Assembly: GCA_019739215.1 (NCBI GenBank)
Contig: JAHHDR010000002.1
Location: forward strand, 124,001 to 188,000
Length of the DNA stretch: 64,000 bases
Source: Rhizobium sp.
GTDB lineage: Bacteria > Pseudomonadota > Alphaproteobacteria > Rhizobiales > Rhizobiaceae
Direction of reading: 5' to 3'
The notes beneath the pieces were generated by a model. That model was not told where the DNA came from. It saw only the letters and a program-made list of their open reading frames with translations, and searched no databases. Position 1 is the first letter of the stretch. Every line of letters begins with the position of its first letter. Shown here in pieces: positions 54,356 through 63,433 of the stretch. Made by a program: the position numbers and the translations under genes.

Positions 54356-56035
54356 ATGACCATCTACGATAAGCTGCGCCAGCCGCCATTCAATCTCGAC
54401 GATGCCGCGATTGCCTGGGTGCAAGACACCTATGCGTCGCTCGACCTCGACGACAAGGTCGGGCAGTTGTTCACGCTGATCATGATGGGCACCGACGAGG
54501 CGGAGTTCGACCGCATCGCGGCGCTCAGGCCCGGCGGCGTAACCCGCTTCTTCACGCCAGACCTCGATTTCGAGCGACGCACGATCGCCAATCTTGTGGC
54601 GAAGAGCAAGGTCGCGCCTGTCATCAGCGCCGATCTCGAAGGCAGTCGCCATTCGTTCGCCTTCGGCACGCCTGTGCTCGGCCAGCTTGGCCTCGCGGCC
54701 GTGGACGATGTCGAGGCGACCGAGAAATCATCGGAGATTCTTGCCCGCGAGGGCCGCGCCATGGGCGTGCGCTGGTCCTTCACGCCTGTCATCGACGTCA
54801 ATGCCGCCTTCCGTTCGCCGATCGTTGGCACGCGCTCCTATGGCTCGGATGTCGACACGATCGAGCGCCACGCTGTGGCCCATGTTCGCGGGCTTCAGGA
54901 TAACGGGATAGCCGCCACGGCCAAGCACTGGCCGGGCGAGGGTTTCGACGACCGCGACCAGCACCTGGTCACCACCACCAATCCGCTGTCCACCGAGGTG
55001 TGGATGGAGGTCTTCGGGCGCCTCTACAAGCGATTGATCGCCGAAGGCGTGGTGTCGGTGATGAGCGCACACATATCCCTGCCGGCTTATGTCCGATCGA
55101 AGATGCCGGATGCCGGGCTCGAAGCCTTCCGGCCGGCTTCGCTGTCGAAGCTCCTCAATGTCGACCTGCTGCGCGGCGAACTCGGCTTCAATGGCATCAT
55201 CGTCTCCGACGCCACGCCGATGGGCGGGCTGTCGGCCTGGGGCCACCATCTCGACACGCTGCCCGAGCTGATCGTCAACGGCTGCGACATGATCCTGTTC
55301 AGCGATGCGCCGGAGGATGACATGGCGGCGGTGAAGGCCGCCATCGAGGCGGGGCGGATCAGCGCGGGGCGGCTGGAGGAGGCCGTGCTGCGCATCCTGG
55401 CGCTCAAGGCCTATCTGAAGCTCTTCCAGCCGTCGGACGTGCTGCCGGATGCCGAGGCGGCGCGTCGTGTGCTCGCCCATCCTGACAGTGTCGCGGCCTC
55501 GAAGGCATTCATCGCCCGCTCGCCGACGCTGGTGAAGGACATCGACGGCATTTTCCCGCTCGATCCGGCGAAGACCAAGCGCATCCTCTTCGTCGACGGG
55601 GGCATCAACCATCCGCTGATCCCGCGGCCGCTGCAGTTCGTGCTGCCGGACCTGCTCGGGAGGGAAGGCTTCGAGGTCACCGTCGACAAGCCTGATATCG
55701 TGCCGAGCCCCGACGATTTCGACCTCGTGCTCTATGCGCTTGGCGACGAATCGCTGCTTGTTCGTGGCCGCTGCTTCGTCGACTGGCACAGGATGGGTGG
55801 CGGCGGACTGTTCAAGGCGATGTACCGGCCCTGGACCACAATCCCGACGGCGATGATCTCCTTCGGCCACCCCTACCATCTCTACGACGCGCCGCGGGTG
55901 CCGGCCTATATTAACGCCTATTCGACCATGGACAGCGTGCAGGAGGCTGTGGTGGACTGCATGCTGGGCCGCAGGCCCTTCGCCGGGACGAGCCCGGTCG
56001 ATCCCTTCTGCGGGCTGGAAGACGCGCGCTACTGA
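54356..56035 (+). CDS. Glycoside hydrolase family 3 protein (beta-N-acetylhexosaminidase type)
   Basis: A 559-aa GH3 enzyme. The NagZ-like motif is KHWPGEGFDDRDQH, with the Asp-x-His pair (DQH) as acid/base, and the nucleophile Asp is in GIIVSDATPMGG. The N-terminal TIM barrel is followed by an alpha/beta sandwich domain (residues about 370-540). There is no signal peptide, so it acts in the cytoplasm, on wall-turnover or other beta-linked aminosugars; substrate is inferred. GAGGAGG is a strong ribosome site. It follows the iron operon by 60 nt; a link is not clear. Confidence 0.88.
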   Translation: MTIYDKLRQPPFNLDDAAIAWVQDTYASLDLDDKVGQLFTLIMMGTDEAEFDRIAALRPGGVTRFFTPDLDFERRTIANLVAKSKVAPVISADLEGSRHSFAFGTPVLGQLGLAAVDDVEATEKSSEILAREGRAMGVRWSFTPVIDVNAAFRSPIVGTRSYGSDVDTIERHAVAHVRGLQDNGIAATAKHWPGEGFDDRDQHLVTTTNPLSTEVWMEVFGRLYKRLIAEGVVSVMSAHISLPAYVRSKMPDAGLEAFRPASLSKLLNVDLLRGELGFNGIIVSDATPMGGLSAWGHHLDTLPELIVNGCDMILFSDAPEDDMAAVKAAIEAGRISAGRLEEAVLRILALKAYLKLFQPSDVLPDAEAARRVLAHPDSVAASKAFIARSPTLVKDIDGIFPLDPAKTKRILFVDGGINHPLIPRPLQFVLPDLLGREGFEVTVDKPDIVPSPDDFDLVLYALGDESLLVRGRCFVDWHRMGGGGLFKAMYRPWTTIPTAMISFGHPYHLYDAPRVPAYINAYSTMDSVQEAVVDCMLGRRPFAGTSPVDPFCGLEDARY

Positions 56036-56096
56036 CGGGCATCGCCGGCGACGATCCCCGGCGAGGGGCGGGCGTCGATGTTCAGGGCGCCCTTCG

Positions 56097-56741
56097 TCAG
56101 GCTTTGCGCGGAAGAAGCCCGTATAGAATCAGGTCCTTCGCCGCTTCGAGATGCTTTTTCGGATCGATCGGCTTCCTGTCGGCGAAGACCAGCAGGAAGA
56201 CGTTGAGAGCCAGCATCGGAGACAGCAGGAGGTCGGGGCAAGTCGCGGCCGGCGTATTGCGGATTCGACAGTCGCGGACGCCGTCGGCAAGGGTCTGCTG
56301 CAGGCGCATGAAGACCGGATGCAGCACATACTGAAAATGTTCGTCGACGAGGTCCGGAAACCGCGTCGCTTCCGCGATCAACAGGCGGAGGATCTCGCGT
56401 GCATGGCGATCTTCCAGCACCTCCGCGTAGGAAAAATCCAGATAGGACGAGAGGAACTCGATGCCACAATGCTGGTTCTCATCCAGGAACTGCTGGGTTC
56501 GCTGGTGCATCGGCTTGGAGAGTTCGCGCACCATCTGGTTGAAGACGTTCTCCTTGTTCTGGAAATGGAAGTAGATCGTCCCCTTGGTCACGCCGGCGCG
56601 TGCCGCCACGTCTTCGAGACGCGTGGCCGCATAGCCCGTGAGCACGAATTCCTCGAACGCAGCGTGTAGGATTTCCGTCGGCCGTTCCGCCTTTCGCCTC
56701 GGTGTTCCTCGCTTGCAGTCTTCATCGATAGTCATCGTCAA
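56097..56741 (-). CDS. TetR/AcrR-family transcriptional regulator
   Basis: A 214-aa repressor. The HTH is typical: ERPTEILHAAFEEFVLTGYA, then TRLEDVAARAGVTKGTIYFH as the recognition helix and FQNKENVF. The C-terminal ligand domain has FLSSYLDFSYAEVLEDRHAR and is variable. The pattern resembles efflux-pump repressors (AmeR-like), but no pump gene lies beside it. A palindrome TGACT-AACG-AGTCA at 56776 is upstream, the likely autoregulatory site. The gene is convergent with the GH3 gene. Confidence 0.9.
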   Translation of the reverse strand: MTMTIDEDCKRGTPRRKAERPTEILHAAFEEFVLTGYAATRLEDVAARAGVTKGTIYFHFQNKENVFNQMVRELSKPMHQRTQQFLDENQHCGIEFLSSYLDFSYAEVLEDRHAREILRLLIAEATRFPDLVDEHFQYVLHPVFMRLQQTLADGVRDCRIRNTPAATCPDLLLSPMLALNVFLLVFADRKPIDPKKHLEAAKDLILYGLLPRKA

Positions 56742-56775
56742 ATTCTCCCCCCGGAAAATGCTCGAAAAAAATTAT

Positions 56776-56789
56776 TGACTAACGAGTCA
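56776..56789 (-). promoter_or_regulatory. TetR operator candidate
   Basis: TGACT-AACG-AGTCA is a perfect 5-bp inverted repeat 35-48 nt before the TetR ATG at 56741, inside an AT-rich region (ATTATTGACT). A second TCA repeat follows (AGTCAGTCA). Such sites are usual for TetR autorepression. No other gene is near on the left side, so it may control only the regulator. Confidence 0.55.
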
Positions 56790-57001
56790 GTCATTAATAC
56801 ACCACTCATATCTACATAGCGCGGGGCTCCGTGAGTCCAAGTCAGCATGTCAACACAGGGGACGTTTGATCATTTGTCAACGGCGCATTCGTATCGCGCC
56901 TGACGGGTTGAAAGAGAAGCGGCTTTAGCAGTCAACCGGATGAGAGAGTCAAGGCGGCATGCAGAATGCCGTCGGGCTCTTTGCATGCCAAGTTTCATGT
57001 A

Positions 57002-57007
57002 TATAAT
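57002..57007 (+). promoter_or_regulatory. Candidate promoter for the porin transcript
   Basis: A perfect -10 box TATAAT lies at 57002-57007, with TTGCAT at 56981-56986 as a weak -35 (spacing 15). This is in the 495-nt gap 56742-57236 between tetR and the porin gene, whose left part (56800-56990) shows no gene. A transcript from here would have a leader of about 220 nt. Confidence 0.45.
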
Positions 57008-57027
57008 CATAAGCACGAAGCATTTAT

Positions 57028-57240
57028 ATGCGTTGTGAATGTACAATTGTAACTATAATATTAATAGATACAAAAATGCAACATATAGACGAAAGACAAT
57101 ACGCGGATCTGGCAAATACAAACGAAAATAGATTTACGAAATTGCAAACATACGGCTTTATGACGGCGCAACAAGGGGACGAAGCGTACTCCATAACAGG
57201 ATGTATTTTAGCTCCCGATATGATGGAGAGATATAAATGA
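57028..57240 (+). CDS. AT-rich 70-codon leader frame overlapping the porin start
   Basis: The frame MRCECTIVTIILIDTKMQHI... ends with a TGA that overlaps the porin ATG as ATGA (57237-57240). It lies in DNA much richer in A and T than the rest of the window. No family is recognised, and there is no good Shine-Dalgarno sequence before ATG 57028. It may be a leader peptide that couples translation to the porin, a small protein, or simply a structured 5' untranslated region. I report it as a weak candidate, not as a proven gene. Confidence 0.35.
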   Translation: MRCECTIVTIILIDTKMQHIDERQYADLANTNENRFTKLQTYGFMTAQQGDEAYSITGCILAPDMMERYK

Positions 57241-58304
57241 ACATCAAGAGCCTTCTGATTGGCTCCGCCGCTGCCATGGCAGTGGTTTCCGGCGCCCAGG
57301 CTGCTGACGCTGTCGTCGCCGCCGAACCTGAGCCGATGGAATATGTCCGCGTCTGCGACGCCTACGGCACCGGCTTCTTCTACATTCCCGGTACCGAGAC
57401 CTGCCTGAAGATCGGCGGCAGCCTCCGTTTCGAAAAGAACTACGAGAAGGCCAAGGGTTCGCGCGCCTATTATGACTGGCACACCCGCGCTCGCGTCGAA
57501 GTCGAAGCCAAGAACGATTCCGAGTGGGGCACGGTCTATTCGTGGATCCGCCTGCAGGGCGACAGCTACAACAACGACAGCAGCGACATCAACAACGGTG
57601 GCGGCAACCAGACCCGCTGGTGGTACTATTTCGGCATCGGCGGTCTTGAATTCGGTCGCTATGACTCGCCCGGCACCCGCTTCCAGGGTTACGGCGGCCG
57701 CACCGACTGGGGTGGCTACTACGGCAACGACCACGACCGTCAGTATGTCAGCTACACCGCTGAATTCGGCGGCTTCAGCGGCTTCGTCGCGATCGAGAAC
57801 GACCTCGACAACGGCTCGAACTACAATTACGTCGATCCGATCACGGGCCAGACCGTCCTGAACCAGAAGAAGGCTGACGGCGGCCGTACCTACATGCCGG
57901 ACGTCTCGGCCGGTATCAAGGGTGCGTTCGGCGACTACGAAGCCGGTGCCTTCGTCGGCTACGACGAATCCGACGAATCGTTCAACGTCCGCAAGTGGGT
58001 CCGTGGCGACATCGGCATGTTCGGCTTCACCGTGATGGGCCTCTACGCTGACAGCGTCAACAACGGCTACTTCAACTACGACGGCTTCAGCGCCATCGTC
58101 GGTCTCTCGGCGAAGGTCACGGACACCGTCACCGTTGCCAAGGACATCCAGTGGTGGGATGACGATTCCTGGCGCATCATCGGCGATGTCGCCTGGGACG
58201 TTGCTCCCGGCTTCTCCGTCCTGCTCGAAGCCTCCTATGGCGACGGCAAGTCGATCGGCAACGAAGTCCGCACCGGAATGCTCCGCTTCCAGCGCTCGTT
58301 CTAA
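57237..58304 (+). CDS. Porin (alphaproteobacterial Omp2b/RopA type)
   Basis: A 355-aa outer-membrane trimeric porin. The signal peptide MNIKSLLIGSAAAMAVVSGA ends at QA-AD. The mature protein begins near ADAVVAAEPEPMEYVRVCDA and has the family hallmark of two cysteines, in VCDAYGTGFFYIPGTETCLK, and ends with a C-terminal aromatic FQRSF, the outer-membrane assembly signal. Alternating Tyr/Gly strands fill the rest. GGAGAG lies before ATG 57237. A perfect terminator follows. Porins of this family carry small hydrophilic solutes. Confidence 0.93.
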   Translation: MNIKSLLIGSAAAMAVVSGAQAADAVVAAEPEPMEYVRVCDAYGTGFFYIPGTETCLKIGGSLRFEKNYEKAKGSRAYYDWHTRARVEVEAKNDSEWGTVYSWIRLQGDSYNNDSSDINNGGGNQTRWWYYFGIGGLEFGRYDSPGTRFQGYGGRTDWGGYYGNDHDRQYVSYTAEFGGFSGFVAIENDLDNGSNYNYVDPITGQTVLNQKKADGGRTYMPDVSAGIKGAFGDYEAGAFVGYDESDESFNVRKWVRGDIGMFGFTVMGLYADSVNNGYFNYDGFSAIVGLSAKVTDTVTVAKDIQWWDDDSWRIIGDVAWDVAPGFSVLLEASYGDGKSIGNEVRTGMLRFQRSF

Positions 58305-58385
58305 GATCGTGAGAGATCGGAGGGTGGTACCCAGCCATCCTCCGTTAGACGCGATGTATTGACCTCCAGTCCAATGTCGCGCCAC

Positions 58386-58420
58386 GGCCCGATTCGTCTC
58401 CCTACGAATCGGGCCTTTTT
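58386..58420 (+). terminator. Rho-independent terminator after the porin gene
   Basis: GGCCCGATTCGT (58386-58397), loop CTCCCT and ACGAATCGGGCC (58404-58415) form a perfect 12-bp stem, followed by TTTTT. It also lies 35 nt before the end of the convergent pcaB gene. Confidence 0.85.
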
Positions 58421-58454
58421 CGTCGTATCGGCAGCATTGGTCGGTAACGCCCTG

Positions 58455-59498
58455 TCATAGATGACCGATGCGGACCACAGCCGCCAGCATCCGCTGGGCG
58501 TGGAGCAGCGCCGTGCCAGTCGCGCCGAGCATCGGCGGCAGGATCATCCATTCCAGCGTCCAGGCGGCGCCGGAACGCTCCTGCTCGTGGACCAGCGCCT
58601 GGTGCAGGCCGGACACCTGCACGGCATTGAAGCGCGCGAGCGTGACCAGCGCCTCGGCCAGGACCGGGTTCTGCTTATGCGCCATAGCCGATGAGCCGCC
58701 GGCGCCGGACAGCGCGATCTCGCCGATCTCGTTCTGCGCCATCAGCGCGACGTCCTGTCCGATCTTGCCGAGTGCACCGGTGACCTGCGACAGCCAGCCA
58801 CCGAGCGCGGCAATGCGGTCGCGGGCTGCATGGGGCACGTAGTCGGGCACGGTCAATTGCAACTGTCCGGCCATCGCCTCCCTGACGGCGCCGATCCTGT
58901 CGCCCAACCTGTCCGCGGTTCCCGCAGGGCCGGCAAGCGAGAGGATGAGGTTCCGGTCGCGTAGAGCGGGGAGATCGGACTGCGCGCGCCCGACAAGCCC
59001 GCGCCAGACCGCGAGCCGGTCGGCGACCGTGATCGGGATTGCGGCCTGCATGCGGGTCCGGCCCATCAGGCGGTTGGCGCCGAAGCGGGATTCGAGATCC
59101 AGCAAAGTGCCGGCAAGCGTCTGCAGGCGTGCCTCGAACAGTTCGAAAATGCCCTTCAGTCGAAGGGCGAGCGCCGTGTCGATGATGTCCTGGCTGGTGG
59201 CGCCGAAGTGGACATGCTGGCCATGCGGCTCGCCGACATGGGCGCGAAGCTGCTTGACCAGCCCGGCGACGACGATGCCGTCGCGCAACGTGTCCCGTGC
59301 GAGCCGGTCGATATCAGGCACGAAGTCAGAGGCCGACAGTTCGATCACCTGCGCCGCATTCGCCGGTATCAGCCCGCATTGCCCGCAGGCGCGTGCCAGC
59401 GCCACCTCGACGCGCAGCATGGCCGCAAGATCGGCGTCGGCGCCGAGATGGGCGCCGAGAACCGGGTCGGTCAACAGGAGATCGAGAAAACCAGCCAT
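58455..59498 (-). CDS. pcaB: 3-carboxy-cis,cis-muconate cycloisomerase
   Basis: A 347-aa enzyme of the fumarase/aspartase superfamily. It turns 3-carboxymuconate into 4-carboxymuconolactone in the protocatechuate branch. The superfamily signature GGSSAMAHKQNPVLAE is present, and HVHFGATSQDIIDTALALRL holds the conserved Ser/Thr-His region. Start ATG 59498, 29 nt after the pcaF stop at 59528; the frame extends upstream without match. It is the last gene of the pca operon; the usual rhizobial order pcaDCHGB is kept except for pcaF between G and B. Confidence 0.94.
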   Translation of the reverse strand: MAGFLDLLLTDPVLGAHLGADADLAAMLRVEVALARACGQCGLIPANAAQVIELSASDFVPDIDRLARDTLRDGIVVAGLVKQLRAHVGEPHGQHVHFGATSQDIIDTALALRLKGIFELFEARLQTLAGTLLDLESRFGANRLMGRTRMQAAIPITVADRLAVWRGLVGRAQSDLPALRDRNLILSLAGPAGTADRLGDRIGAVREAMAGQLQLTVPDYVPHAARDRIAALGGWLSQVTGALGKIGQDVALMAQNEIGEIALSGAGGSSAMAHKQNPVLAEALVTLARFNAVQVSGLHQALVHEQERSGAAWTLEWMILPPMLGATGTALLHAQRMLAAVVRIGHL

Positions 59499-59527
59499 GG
59501 GCTCCGCCGGGAATGCTGGCGCGACTA

Positions 59528-60733
<1,206 letters not shown>

Positions 60734-60772
60734 GGGAGTCATTCCTTTCGGGCGGGCGAATCGGTGCCACGC

Positions 60773-61396
60773 CTACATATCGAAGAATATCGTTTCCTTC
60801 TCGCCCTGGAGATGGATGTCGAACTTTACCGTGTCGCCTTCGCGCTTGCCCACAAGGGTCGGGATACGGATGCGATGCTCGATGCGCGCGAGCATCGGGT
60901 CCTCCGCATTCGCGGTGTCCTCGTCGGAGAAATACATCCGGGTCTGCAGGCCGATATTGATGCCGCGGGCGACGATCCAGAAGATGACGTGCGGTGCCAT
61001 CGGACGCGGGTCGTTTTCGCGAAACGGCACGCGGCCGGGCTTGATCGTGTGGAAGACGAATTCGCCCGTCGCCATGTCGCAGGGGCAGCGCCCCCAGCCG
61101 GCGAAGTCGGGGTCGGCGGTGCCGCGGGTCTCGTTGCGGCTGTTGTACAGGCCGTCGGCGTCCGCCTGCCAGATCTCGACCATGGCATCGCGGAGCGGCG
61201 TGCCCGTGCCGTCGATGACCCGGCCGCGGATGGTGATGCGCTCGCCGCGGGTCTTTTCATTGACCAGCGGACCGGAGCCGAGGTCTCTGTCGAAGACGCC
61301 CGTGATCTCGGCGAAGTTCGGCGTGCAGCCGATGTGGACATAGGGACCGGCGGTCTGGGACGGGGTCTCCTTCAGGTAGTCGAGCCGCTGGACCAT
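60773..61396 (-). CDS. pcaG: Protocatechuate 3,4-dioxygenase subunit alpha
   Basis: A 207-aa structural subunit of the intradiol ring-cleaving dioxygenase. The core beta-barrel has QTAGPYVHIGCTPNFAEITG, TIRGRVIDGTGTPLRDAMVE and FVFHTIKPGRVPF with RPMAPHVIFWIVARGI, all typical of PcaG; the iron ligands are in the beta subunit. ATG 61396 starts 1 nt after the pcaH stop, so expression is coupled. Together they open protocatechuate at the 3,4 bond to 3-carboxy-cis,cis-muconate. Confidence 0.94.
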   Translation of the reverse strand: MVQRLDYLKETPSQTAGPYVHIGCTPNFAEITGVFDRDLGSGPLVNEKTRGERITIRGRVIDGTGTPLRDAMVEIWQADADGLYNSRNETRGTADPDFAGWGRCPCDMATGEFVFHTIKPGRVPFRENDPRPMAPHVIFWIVARGINIGLQTRMYFSDEDTANAEDPMLARIEHRIRIPTLVGKREGDTVKFDIHLQGEKETIFFDM

Positions 61397-61397
61397 G

Positions 61398-62138
61398 TCA
61401 GTTTCCCTCCATCCGGTTTTCGAACAGCGTCGACCGGCGGCCGCGCAGCACGATGTCGAACTTGTAGGCGCGCATGTCCATCGGGATCGTCGCATTCATG
61501 TCGAGCGGTGCGATCAGCTGGTCGATCGCGGCCTTGTCGGAAATCGTCCGGACGATCGGACAGAGCGGGATCAGCGGGTCGCCCTCGAAATACATCTGGG
61601 TGATCAGCCGCTGGCCGAAGCCGGAACCGAAGACCGAGAAATGGATATGCGCCGGCCGCCAGTCGTTCGGGCCGTTCGGCCAGGGGTAGGGGCCGGGCTT
61701 GATGGTCTTGAACCAGTAGAAGCCATCCCCGTCGGTGAGGGTCCGGCCGACGCCGCCGAAGTTCGGGTCGAGCGGGGCCATGTAGCCCTCCTTCTTGTGG
61801 CGGTAGCGTCCGCCGGCATTGGCCTGCCAGAACTCGAGCAATGTATTGCCCACGCCCTTGCCGCGCTCGTCCATCACCCGCCCATGGACGAGGATGCGCT
61901 GGCCGATCGCCATCTCGCCCGGCCGGGCAAAATTGAGGATCAGGTCATTGTCCAGTTGCCCCAGCATGTTCTGGCCGAAGGCCGGGCCGGTGATCTCGGA
62001 TTTTGTGCTGTCGAAGGACAGAAGCGCGCGCTGCGGCGAGCGGGCCACCGAAGTCTTGTAGATCGGCGTATAGGCGGCGGGATGCCATTCGCGGTCGCGG
62101 GCGAAGAAGGCACCGGTGTCGGGCGGAGAGTTCTTCAC
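61398..62138 (-). CDS. pcaH: Protocatechuate 3,4-dioxygenase subunit beta
   Basis: A 246-aa catalytic subunit with the ferric iron. The ligands are two Tyr (GGRYRHKK and KPGPYPW) and two His (RPAHIHFSV), all in the usual order. The N-terminal [20 protein letters not shown] is typical. GTG at 62138, with GAGGAGG a few nucleotides upstream, is the start. Substrate and reaction as for PcaG. It lies 12 nt after the pcaC stop and 1 nt before pcaG; the pair is translated together. Confidence 0.95.
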   Translation of the reverse strand: MKNSPPDTGAFFARDREWHPAAYTPIYKTSVARSPQRALLSFDSTKSEITGPAFGQNMLGQLDNDLILNFARPGEMAIGQRILVHGRVMDERGKGVGNTLLEFWQANAGGRYRHKKEGYMAPLDPNFGGVGRTLTDGDGFYWFKTIKPGPYPWPNGPNDWRPAHIHFSVFGSGFGQRLITQMYFEGDPLIPLCPIVRTISDKAAIDQLIAPLDMNATIPMDMRAYKFDIVLRGRRSTLFENRMEGN

Positions 62139-62150
62139 GTCAGTTCCTCC

Positions 62151-62546
62151 TCACGCTTCGCCGCTCATCGCGGCGAGCGTGTTCTTGATGATCTTGATCG
62201 CATGGTTGGCGGCCGGCACGCCGGCATAGATTGCCACATGCAGCATGGCTTCGCGAAGGTCCTCCGGTGTCGCACCCGTATTGGCCGTAGCGCGGACATG
62301 CATGGCCACTTCCTCGTCATGGCCGAGTGCCGCGAGAAGCGCGATCGTCACCATCGAACGCTCGCGCCGGGTCCATTCCGGCCGGGACCAGACATGGCCC
62401 CAGGCCGCTTCGGTGATCAGGTCCTGGAAGGGCTCGTCGAAGGCGGTCTTGGTCTTCTCCGCATTGTCGACATGGCTGTCGCCCAGCACCGCGCGCCGCG
62501 TGGCCATGCCCGTGGAGTAGCGATTGTTGGCGGTGTTGGACGACAT
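62151..62546 (-). CDS. pcaC: 4-carboxymuconolactone decarboxylase
   Basis: A 131-aa CMD/AhpD-like enzyme that removes CO2 from 4-carboxymuconolactone, giving beta-ketoadipate enol-lactone. The helical core has TRRERSMVTIALLAALGHDE and RATANTGATPEDLREAMLHV with AIYAGVPAANHAI, typical of the family. No Cys-x-x-Cys of AhpD is seen, as expected for PcaC. It starts 9 nt after the pcaD stop with GAGGA before the ATG. The operon order is pcaD-C-H-G-F-B. Confidence 0.94.
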   Translation of the reverse strand: MSSNTANNRYSTGMATRRAVLGDSHVDNAEKTKTAFDEPFQDLITEAAWGHVWSRPEWTRRERSMVTIALLAALGHDEEVAMHVRATANTGATPEDLREAMLHVAIYAGVPAANHAIKIIKNTLAAMSGEA

Positions 62547-62555
62547 CGGAAATCC

Positions 62556-63341
62556 TCAATGGCCGTGGATGAATTCGGTCAGCAGTTCGGCCATCCTCTC
62601 CGGCTGCTCGACGCAGGGAATGTGGCCGCAGGGGGCGAGCAGTTCGAAGCGCGCGCCGGCAATCATGCCCGCCGTGCCGCGCACGAGATCCGGCGGCGTG
62701 GCGCCATCCTGATCGCCGGCGATCGCCAGCACGGGAACCTTGATGGCGGAGACGCTGCCGGTGAAATCCGCGTCGCGGATCGCCGCGCAGGTGTCGGCAT
62801 AGCCGCTGGCGTCCTGGCGGACCAGCATGTTGCGGTAGCCCGCCAGATCGGCGCGGTTGCGCTCGCGGAAATCGGCGGTGAACCAACGCTCCAGCACGCT
62901 GTCGGCGATCGGCTCGATGCCGTTCTCGACGGCGGCGATGCGCGCGTTCCACGCATCGGCCGTGCCGATCTTGTGGGCGGTGTTGGAGAGCACGATCTTC
63001 TGAATCAGGTCGGGCTTCTTGAGGTAAACCGACTGTACGATCAGCCCGCCGACCGAAAGGCCGACGAACACCGCCTTCTTGATGCCGACATGGCGGCAGA
63101 GGCCGATCAGGTCGTCGGCATGATCGTCGATGGAGCAGGGCGCCTTGGTCCGATCCGACAGGCCGTGTCCGCGCTTGTCGTAGAGCAGGATGGACCAGTT
63201 CGCGTCGAGTTCATCGAGCAGCGGCAGCCAGATCCGGAAATCGGTACCCAGCGAATTGATCAGGACGACGGTCGGCGCGTCTTCGTCTTCCGTCAGGAAT
63301 TCGTGATGCAGGACCGTGCCGTTGATGTTGGCGAATGCCAT
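62556..63341 (-). CDS. pcaD: 3-oxoadipate enol-lactonase
   Basis: A 261-aa alpha/beta hydrolase that opens the enol-lactone to beta-ketoadipate. The nucleophile elbow is VGLSVGGLIVQ with Ser, and the catalytic His is in APCGHIPCVEQPERM; YDKRGHGLSDRTKAP is the conserved strand turn. ATG 63341 follows GAGAGGGAGA. It is the first gene of the operon and divergent from pcaQ; the 92-nt gap should hold the PcaQ-activated promoter. Confidence 0.94.
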   Translation of the reverse strand: MAFANINGTVLHHEFLTEDEDAPTVVLINSLGTDFRIWLPLLDELDANWSILLYDKRGHGLSDRTKAPCSIDDHADDLIGLCRHVGIKKAVFVGLSVGGLIVQSVYLKKPDLIQKIVLSNTAHKIGTADAWNARIAAVENGIEPIADSVLERWFTADFRERNRADLAGYRNMLVRQDASGYADTCAAIRDADFTGSVSAIKVPVLAIAGDQDGATPPDLVRGTAGMIAGARFELLAPCGHIPCVEQPERMAELLTEFIHGH

Positions 63342-63412
63342 GGGGATCTCCCTCTCAGATGAGAATTATCGGATGATTATTGTTTGGTATAATGATATTT
63401 TCTGCCAAAACC

Positions 63413-63428
63413 ATAACCTTGTTGTAAT
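63413..63428 (-). promoter_or_regulatory. Candidate PcaQ-binding site
   Basis: ATAACC-TTGT-TGTAAT (63413-63428) resembles the reported PcaQ box ATAACC-N4-GGTTAA in Sinorhizobium, with a good first half and a poor second half. It lies in the 92-nt gap between divergent pcaD and pcaQ, just before the pcaQ ATG. Recognition is by eye; PcaQ is encoded next to it. Confidence 0.45.
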
Positions 63429-63433
63429 GAATT

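Noticed and set aside
61395..63362. A 655-codon open frame on the plus strand
   Set aside because: It is antisense to pcaH, pcaC and pcaD, which are clear genes.
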